Source: Candidatus Dormiibacterota bacterium (GTDB lineage Bacteria > Chloroflexota > Dormibacteria > Aeolococcales > Aeolococcaceae). Taken from it: a stretch of DNA of 17,968 nucleotides. A program made the position numbers and the translations under genes. This document shows positions 14,130-17,968 of this stretch, piece by piece. The stretch covers positions 1-17,968 of the forward strand of contig JAFAJR010000313.1 in assembly GCA_019236085.1 (NCBI GenBank). The letters run 5' to 3'. The notes below the pieces were generated by a model. It made no database searches. It was not told the origin of the DNA and worked only from the letters and a program-made list of their open reading frames with translations. Positions within the stretch are counted from its first letter, which is position 1. Every line of letters starts with the position of its first letter.

Positions 14130-15185
14130 GTGCAATCCTCGAAGGCGATGGACGCGGCGGGATTGAAGCGGCTGCTCGGCGAGGAGGCCGCGCGGCTGGG
14201 ATTCGCCGCGGCCAGGGTCACCGATCTCGCTCCGTTTACCACCACACGGCGGCGCGCTCTTGCTGCCGTCGGCGAGGGCCGCATGGCCGGCATGCCGTGG
14301 TTCTCGCCGGAACGGATCGAGTCCGCTGCCGATTTGCGGCGTCGCTTTTCTTGGGGACGCTCGATCATCGCGCTGGCCTGGCCGTACTCGCCGGCAGTGT
14401 CACCTCGGCGCCCCGCTGAAACTGCGCCAGGAAAGGGCCGGGTCGCCGCCTACGCCACGCTGGATCCCGAATACCACGCGCTGCTGGGCGAGCGATGCGA
14501 CCGGCTGGTCGCTGCCCTGCGCGCCACCGACCCGGCCCTTCGAGCCAAGCGGTTCATCGACCATGGCTGGGCCTTCGACCGGGCGATCGCTGAGCGGGCC
14601 GGCATCGGCTTTTGCGGCAAGAACACGCAGCTGATCACACGGACGGCAGGGTCATACGTGCTGCTGGCGTCCATCGTGGTGTCCGCCGAGATGCCTGCCG
14701 ACCAGCCCTCACGAAAGGCCTGCGGCACCTGCCGGGAGTGCCTCCCGGCCTGCCCCACCGGCGCGCTGCTGGCTCCCGGAGTGATCGACGCACCGCGCTG
14801 CATCTCGTACCTGACGATCGAGCACCGCGGTCCGATCCCTCTCGAGCTGCGCCCGCTGATGGGGACGTGGGCCTTCGGCTGCGACCTCTGCCAGGAGGCC
14901 TGTCCCATCAACGAGCGTCTGGCGCCGACACCACTCGGCGAGCCGCCATCGCTCGACCTCGCCAGCTGCCTGGAACTGGACGACGCCGGCTTCGAGCGAC
15001 AGTTCGCCGGGACGTCGATCCACCGCACCGGGCGGGCCGGACTGGCTCGGAACTGTGCCATCGCTCTGGGCAACGCGGGCGACGCCGCCGCCGTGCCGGT
15101 GTTGCAGCGAGCGGCTGCCGCCGATCCAGATCCCGTCGTCAGAGAAGCGGCGCTCTGGGCGCTCGACCGGCTCGGTGCCGGCTAG
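14130..15185 (+). CDS. queG: Epoxyqueuosine reductase
   Basis: QueG (EC 1.17.99.6) uses cobalamin and two [4Fe-4S] clusters to reduce epoxyqueuosine to queuosine in the wobble base of tRNAs. The 351-aa protein has the DUF1730 N-terminal part with the conserved Asp in RFIDHGWAFDRAIAERAG (Asp144) and GIGFCGKNT (158-166), a first ferredoxin-like cluster ACGTCRECLPACPTGA (Cys198, 201, 204, 208), PRCISYLTIE (Cys224), and a second cluster FGCDLCQEACPIN (Cys251, 254, 258). A C-terminal HEAT-type repeat (LARNCAIALGNAG ... VVREAALWALDRLG) closes it. GTG 14130 is chosen for the leaderless -10 at 14117-14122; ATG 14148 (345 aa) is the alternative, with GAAGG only 2 nt before it. No other queuosine gene is nearby. 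The stop codon is the first base pair of the large hairpin element. Confidence 0.93.
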   Translation: MQSSKAMDAAGLKRLLGEEAARLGFAAARVTDLAPFTTTRRRALAAVGEGRMAGMPWFSPERIESAADLRRRFSWGRSIIALAWPYSPAVSPRRPAETAPGKGRVAAYATLDPEYHALLGERCDRLVAALRATDPALRAKRFIDHGWAFDRAIAERAGIGFCGKNTQLITRTAGSYVLLASIVVSAEMPADQPSRKACGTCRECLPACPTGALLAPGVIDAPRCISYLTIEHRGPIPLELRPLMGTWAFGCDLCQEACPINERLAPTPLGEPPSLDLASCLELDDAGFERQFAGTSIHRTGRAGLARNCAIALGNAGDAAAVPVLQRAAAADPDPVVREAALWALDRLGAG

Positions 15186-15315
15186 CGAAAGCACCGTTCG
15201 GCACCTCGCTCGTAGCGACGATCGAGTCGTACGAGGAGCGAGCCGGAAAATTTTCAGTCCGGCGAGCGACGAGGAGACTCGAGTCGCGAGAGCGAGTTGC
15301 CGCGGTGCTGTTCGC
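15185..15315 (+). repeat. Large hairpin element, copy A, directly after the queG stop
   Basis: Imperfect inverted repeat of 131 bases. From the inside out: stem GCCGGA 15242-15247 with TCCGGC 15258-15263 (loop of 10, containing ATTTTCAG); a large internal loop of purine-rich sequence on both sides; stem TCGAGTC 15222-15228 with GACTCGA 15276-15282; GCGAC 15215-15219 with GTCGC 15283-15287; CTCGCTC 15205-15211 with GAGCGAG 15290-15296; then CGGCA/TGCCG, AGCACCG/CGGTGCT and GCGAA/TTCGC (15185-15203 with 15298-15315), with small bulges. The core 15226-15277 is repeated at 17677-17728. Starting at the last base of the queG stop, it should be in the 3' end of the queG transcript. Confidence 0.8.
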
Positions 15316-15322
15316 GATTCGG

Positions 15323-15357
15323 AGGCGCCGAGGCCGGTCGGAGAGCCCTGGGCGCCT
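15323..15357. terminator. Possible bidirectional stem-loop after copy A
   Basis: AGGCGCC 15323-15329 and GGCGCCT 15351-15357 are a perfect 7-bp inverted repeat around a 21-base loop, between queG and the end of the minus-strand gene at 15361. There is no strong T-run. Low confidence. Confidence 0.35.
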
Positions 15358-15360
15358 TCT

Positions 15361-15714
15361 CTAACGGAAGAGCAGGAACGCCGCGCCGGCGCCCAACACC
15401 AGCGGCGCGCCGACGCACGCTGCCAGCAGCGGCACAGTTTCCGAGTCGCGGGGCCACCAGGATGCAGGGAGCGCGCGGTCGATCGGCACGCGAGCCCGGC
15501 GGATCCGGGCTGGGCCGTCGAGCAGCGCGAAGGCGGCAAGGCAGGCCAGCGCTGCGAGCAGCGCTGCTTCGGCGGTCATGTTCGCCAGCTGCGGCGCCCC
15601 GGTGCGCCAGAGCCAGGCGCTGATGAGAAAGGTCGCCGTGCCGAGCAGCACGCCGAAGAGCGCCGCGGCGAGCGGCGCGGGGACGGAGGCTCGACGAAGG
15701 CTCGGACCGCGCAT
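15361..15714 (-). CDS. Small three-TM membrane protein, unknown function
   Basis: From ATG 15714 the protein is 117 aa: MRGPSLRRASVPAP then three hydrophobic segments (LAAALFGVLLGTATFLISAWLW, AEAALLAALACLAAFALL, VPLLAACVGAPLVLGAGAAFLLF). The middle loop carries GPARIRRARVPIDRAL; by the positive-inside rule it is likely cytoplasmic. I see no family motif. The frame extends upstream to 15774, but ATG 15714 has GGGGGGA about 5 nt before it and TACGCT (15732-15727) as a -10 box further up. It lies between queG's hairpin element and the divergent LysM gene. Codon phase bias is ordinary for the region, so it is probably real. Confidence 0.6.
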   Translation of the reverse strand: MRGPSLRRASVPAPLAAALFGVLLGTATFLISAWLWRTGAPQLANMTAEAALLAALACLAAFALLDGPARIRRARVPIDRALPASWWPRDSETVPLLAACVGAPLVLGAGAAFLLFR

Positions 15715-15726
15715 CTGTTCCCCCCG

Positions 15727-15732
15727 AGCGTA
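15727..15732 (-). promoter_or_regulatory. -10 box for the small three-TM gene
   Basis: TACGCT on the minus strand, 12 nt before ATG 15714; the intervening bases are G-rich and can serve as the ribosome site. No -35 consensus is visible. Confidence 0.4.
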
Positions 15733-15800
15733 ACACCGACTGCCGGGTCGGGTTTGGCAGCGGAGGTGTGTCACGAAATGGTGACGACGGCTCCGGCGCC

Positions 15801-15829
15801 TTGACCGGTTCGAGGAGCACCCCTACGCT
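15801..15829 (+). promoter_or_regulatory. Sigma-70-like promoter for the LysM transglycosylase gene
   Basis: TTGACC (15801-15806) and TACGCT (15824-15829) are separated by exactly 17 nt, the best -35/-10 pair in the window. The leader to ATG 15896 would be about 60 nt, with GAGGA (15882-15886) 9 nt before the ATG. A small inverted repeat GTCAC 15770-15774/GTGAC 15781-15785 lies upstream of the -35. Nothing else is seen in the gap 15715-15895. Confidence 0.65.
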
Positions 15830-15895
15830 GCACCTGGCGCCGCACGGCGCGGTTCCCAGTTCCCCCACAACGTCCCACCACGAGGAACCCCAGGC

Positions 15896-16687
15896 ATGCC
15901 GACCCGCACACGTTTTGCAGCCGCAGTCGGTGCAACCACGCTCCTTCCCGCGTCGGTCGTCGCCGGTACGTACATCATTCACCCCGGCGACACGCTCGGC
16001 GACATCGCGGTTCGTCACGCCACCACGGTTGCGGCGCTCGCCGGTGCCAACGGCATCGATGCCGCTTCGGCGCTGCAGCCCGGCCGCATGCTGCTCATCC
16101 CCGACGCGACGTTGCTCCTCCCGGCCTACACGCGAGACGCCGCCGACGTCGAGAGCTATGCGGTGCAGCGCGGCGAGGGGATCGTTGAGGTTGCACGGCG
16201 TTTCGGTGTCGACCCCACCGCGCTGGCCCGCACCAACGGCGTCGGCGTCAACGCGCAGCTGTCACGCAGTGACGAGCTGCAGGTGCCGGGCCGGCTTGCA
16301 CGCATGAATGCGCTCATCACGCACGTCGCGGATCAGACCGGCTGCGCCGCCATCGTGGTTCGCGCCGTGGCCTGGATGGAGTCACAGTGGCAGCAGGACC
16401 TGGTGTCCCCGACCGGCGCTGTGGGCGTGATGCAGCTGGAACCGTTCACCGGCGAATGGGTGTCGCGGCACATCGCCGGGCGGCGTCTCGACATCTGGGT
16501 TGCGCAGGACAACGTCACCGCCGGCGCGCTGCTGCTGCGTCGTCTGATGGACGAGCACCAGAACGATGCCGGGGCGGCGGTGGCCGCGTATTACCAGGGG
16601 GCCTCGAGCATCCGCGACCACGGTGTCTTCGACGACACCGCACGCTATCAGCGGCAGGTGCAGCGTCTGATGGCGGACGACGGCTGA
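15896..16687 (+). CDS. LysM-repeat lytic transglycosylase (SLT family)
   Basis: Secreted peptidoglycan hydrolase that cleaves the glycan strand, forming 1,6-anhydro ends. In the 263-aa protein, residues 1-24 are a hydrophobic export signal (TRFAAAVGATTLLPASVVAG); LysM 1 is about 25-70 (TYIIHPGDTLGDIAVRH ... RMLLIPD); LysM 2 is about 87-132 (SYAVQRGEGIVEVARRF ... LQVPG); the SLT domain is about 136-260. The catalytic Glu162 lies in AWMESQW, followed by the family marks GAVGVMQLEP (174-183) and AVAAYYQGA (228-236). ATG 15896 is supported by GAGGA 9 nt upstream and a good promoter. LysM 2 is less canonical (QRGEG instead of xxGDT). The stop lies in a perfect hairpin shared with the convergent gene. 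Confident of the family; in vivo role is cell-wall turnover by inference. Confidence 0.9.
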   Translation: MPTRTRFAAAVGATTLLPASVVAGTYIIHPGDTLGDIAVRHATTVAALAGANGIDAASALQPGRMLLIPDATLLLPAYTRDAADVESYAVQRGEGIVEVARRFGVDPTALARTNGVGVNAQLSRSDELQVPGRLARMNALITHVADQTGCAAIVVRAVAWMESQWQQDLVSPTGAVGVMQLEPFTGEWVSRHIAGRRLDIWVAQDNVTAGALLLRRLMDEHQNDAGAAVAAYYQGASSIRDHGVFDDTARYQRQVQRLMADDG

Positions 16688-16704
16688 CGCGGCGGCGTCA
16701 GCCG
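16681..16704. terminator. Perfect stem-loop containing both convergent stop codons
   Basis: CGGCTGACGC 16681-16690 and GCGTCAGCCG 16695-16704 form a perfect 10-bp stem with loop GGCG. Each arm contains the TGA stop of one of the two convergent genes (16685-16687 on plus; 16700-16698 on minus). It is very likely a bidirectional terminator, although no T-run follows. Confidence 0.7.
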
Positions 16705-17537
16705 CCCGAGGGCAGCAGCGGGAGCGACAGGCAGCGCACACCGCCACCTGACTTCATGAACTCCGTCATCGGCAGCGCCACCGTCTCGTAGCCGGCGCGG
16801 CGCAGCGGCTCCGAAACCGCGGTGATGGACGTCGACGACACAACGCGTTCGCCGACGGGCATAGCGTTGCAGGCAAACCCGGCAGCAACATCCGCCGGCA
16901 CCTCGATGGGATTCGGCACGAGTGCACGCAACCGCTCGAGCGAGTCAGCGCTGAAGGCAGCTGGGGCCATCAACGCGGTGCGCTCGTCGATAGGGCAGAA
17001 GCACGTGTCAAGGTGGTAGAAGCGCGGGTCCACAAGCTGCAGCGACAGCACCTCGACGCCGAGCAGATCAGCCACCATCGCGTGCGAAGCCTCGTCGGTG
17101 CGAAACCCGTGACCGCACACCAGGGTGTCGCCGAAGAAGAGCGCATCACCGGCTCCCTCGAAGGACACACTCTCCGGCAGCTCGTGCACGGTGTAGCCAA
17201 GCCGTTGCAGCTCTGCACGCCAGTGCTGCTCCTCACCGGCGCGCTCGGCGTGGTGGAAGCGGCTCAGCACCGCCCGGCCGTTGGCCAGCACCGCTGCATT
17301 CGCGGTGAACACCATGTCCGGCAGGCCGCGATGCGGGGTGGCAAGCTCGATGTCGACGCCGAGCTCGTCGTAGGTCCTGTGCAGCGCGTCCCACTGTTCC
17401 ACCGCGGTTGCGCGATCGACAGCGACCTGCACGTGCATCCACGGATTGATCTCGTACTCCACGCCGAAGAAGTCGGGAGGACACATGAGGATGGCCATCG
17501 TGGTCACCCCTCCGCCGCCACAGGCCGATCGCACCAT
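16698..17537 (-). CDS. Arginine dihydrolase/DDAH-like amidinohydrolase (ArgZ-type)
   Basis: The guanidino-modifying superfamily cuts arginine-like substrates through a catalytic Cys. The 279-aa protein follows cyanobacterial ArgZ/AgrE N-domain closely: MCPPDFFGVEYEINPWMH (18-35), GLPDMVFTANAAV (71-83), SFEGAGDALFFGD (125-137), FYHLDTCFCPID (173-184), FACNAMPV (221-228) and GGGVRCLSL (264-272). Cys269, His175, Glu127 and Asn80 are the likely catalytic and binding residues. ArgZ converts arginine to ornithine, CO2 and two ammonia, and its Asn at the FTAN site is important for that; DDAH (citrulline plus dimethylamine) is the other option. It lacks the ornithine-cyclodeaminase-like domain of AgrE. 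ATG 17537 has AGGAG 8 nt before it; ATG 17498 (MAILMCPPD) also has GGAGGGG upstream and matches homolog N-termini better. Family sure; reaction inferred. Confidence 0.85.
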   Translation of the reverse strand: MVRSACGGGGVTTMAILMCPPDFFGVEYEINPWMHVQVAVDRATAVEQWDALHRTYDELGVDIELATPHRGLPDMVFTANAAVLANGRAVLSRFHHAERAGEEQHWRAELQRLGYTVHELPESVSFEGAGDALFFGDTLVCGHGFRTDEASHAMVADLLGVEVLSLQLVDPRFYHLDTCFCPIDERTALMAPAAFSADSLERLRALVPNPIEVPADVAAGFACNAMPVGERVVSSTSITAVSEPLRRAGYETVALPMTEFMKSGGGVRCLSLPLLPSGG

Positions 17538-17554
17538 GCGGGGAGCTCCTGCGT

Positions 17555-17560
17555 ACGGTA
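17555..17560 (-). promoter_or_regulatory. Possible -10 box for the ArgZ-like gene
   Basis: TACCGT on the minus strand. If transcription starts about 7 nt downstream, the AGGAG serving ATG 17537 would be cut off, which would favour ATG 17498. No -35 is evident. Nothing else is seen in the gap 17538-17638. Confidence 0.3.
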
Positions 17561-17638
17561 AGCACGATCATCGCACACGTCCTCGAAGCTTGTGCTCCAC
17601 GGCGTTGCAACAGAATGCCCGCTGCGCTCGAGCAAACC

Positions 17639-17766
17639 CACGAAACGGACGTCCCCACCGTCCTAGCGACACGGGATCTACTCGTCGCTCGCGGGACTGA
17701 AAATTATCCCGCTCGCTCCTCATACGACCCTATCGTCGCTGCGGACGGTGGGGACGTTCGTTTGTG
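17639..17766 (-). repeat. Large hairpin element, copy B, in the 3' flank of the minus-strand gene ending at 17771
   Basis: Read on the minus strand this repeats the core of copy A: 17728-17677 matches 15226-15277 with 5 differences in 52. Inner stem tcccgc 17707-17712 with gcggga 17691-17696, loop of 10; then GGG 17673-17675 with CCC 17728-17730; AGCGAC 17665-17670 with GTCGCT 17735-17740; then a 21-bp outer stem 17643-17663 with 17743-17763 (one G-T pair), plus 3 more pairs past a bulged base. The outer arms are unrelated in sequence to those of copy A. The element begins about 4 nt after the stop codon at 17773-17771, in sense with that gene. Confidence 0.8.
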
Positions 17767-17770
17767 AGCG

Positions 17771-17968
17771 CTACTCGGTGCCGTGCGGCATGACTGCGGC
17801 GTCCAGCGGCAACGCTTCCAGCACTGTGGGCATGAACCGCCGTCTCAGCGGCTGCGGCGGGAAAACGGCGTCGCGGCGGACGCACCAGACTGGGTCTACG
17901 TCGTCGCGGACCGCGATCAGCGACGGAGACCGCAGCGAGCCGTCCGAGGTGCGTCCTTCGTGGTCGAC
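17771..17968 (-). CDS. C-terminal fragment, possibly ATP-dependent DNA ligase (5' end outside window)
   Basis: On the minus strand a frame is open from the window edge to TAG at 17773-17771, giving 65 residues that begin VDHEGRTSDGSLRSPSLIAV and end AVMPHGTE. The segment 'RTSDGSLRSPSLIAVRDDVDP' resembles the C-terminal OB-fold end of ATP-dependent DNA ligases, which often read 'ERTxDGxLRHPxFxGLRxDKxP'. The ligase motifs proper would lie outside the window, so this is only a suggestion. The frame has normal G/C third-position bias. Its stop is followed within 5 nt by hairpin copy B. Confidence 0.5.
   Translation of the reverse strand, partial: VDHEGRTSDGSLRSPSLIAVRDDVDPVWCVRRDAVFPPQPLRRRFMPTVLEALPLDAAVMPHGTE

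Noticed and set aside
15796..15830. GGTTCGA motif resembling a tRNA T-loop
   Set aside because: Flanking bases do not form the T-stem or an acceptor stem; the site is explained by a promoter.
15836..15895. Possible c-di-AMP riboswitch before the LysM transglycosylase gene
   Set aside because: Such genes are often controlled by ydaO riboswitches, but the leader of about 60 nt is too short and shows no matching structure.
17643..17763. Terminal inverted repeats of an insertion sequence
   Set aside because: Only about 80 bp lies between the arms, no transposase frame exists, and no target-site duplication is visible; a hairpin element fits better, though a MITE-like origin remains open.
17743..17763. 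T-box leader motif
   Set aside because: GGTGGGGACG is only loosely like AGGGTGGNACCGCG, and the element lies after a gene rather than before one.

Overview
High-GC chromosomal window, densely packed with short intergenic gaps, no tRNA, rRNA, CRISPR array or recognisable transposase. GC-rich codon use, many GTG starts, TANNNT-type -10 boxes sitting 6-7 nt before start codons (leaderless transcripts), and the family content (sedolisin, EntS-type MFS exporter, Ccr plus split acyl-CoA mutase, QueG with HEAT tail, actinobacterial-looking BioB) suggest an actinobacterium or a relative such as Ca. Dormibacterota/Chloroflexota. This placement is inference. || Layout. 1-268: 3' end of a wall/membrane-anchored DUF11-type surface protein. 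351-3882 (+): three translationally coupled genes: a lipoprotein sedolisin (S53 protease), a PrsW-like membrane protein with a zinc ribbon at each end and no PrsW catalytic residues, and a single-pass membrane protein. 3846-5680 (-): biotin synthase (bioB) coupled to a trans-aconitate methyltransferase-like gene. 5698-6996 (+): MFS exporter. 7008-7622 (-): Thr/Pro-rich lipoprotein. 7669-11963: an acyl-CoA block with crotonyl-CoA carboxylase/reductase (ccr), an unidentified two-TM gene on the other strand, the large subunit of a B12-dependent methylmalonyl/ethylmalonyl-type mutase, and a small membrane-anchored protein. 12023-12391 (+): Mpo1/DUF962 protein. 12388-14105 (-): RpiB-like protein coupled to a peptidase-S51/GATase-1-like protein carrying a CysRS-type C-terminal domain. 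14130-15185 (+): epoxyqueuosine reductase queG. 15361-17537: small three-TM protein, LysM lytic transglycosylase, ArgZ/DDAH-like amidinohydrolase. 17771-17968 (-): 3' end of a gene, perhaps an ATP-dependent DNA ligase. || How genes work together. ccr and the mutase are consecutive steps of the ethylmalonyl-CoA route (crotonyl-CoA to ethylmalonyl-CoA to methylsuccinyl-CoA), or of methylmalonyl-CoA metabolism; the B12-binding small subunit is not in the window. The sedolisin operon looks like an envelope/secretion unit. || Most unusual signal. Two copies of a long imperfect hairpin element (15185-15315 and, inverted, 17639-17766) share a conserved 52-base core (5 differences, two of them compensatory within one stem) but have unrelated outer arms that nevertheless pair. 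Each copy starts at or within a few bases of a stop codon, in the same orientation as the gene it follows. This looks like a structured 3'-UTR/dispersed element and is the best candidate for something undescribed. Other points: a biotin synthase with Ala at one [2Fe-2S] ligand position, a PrsW-like protein that appears catalytically dead, and a CysRS-domain fusion.
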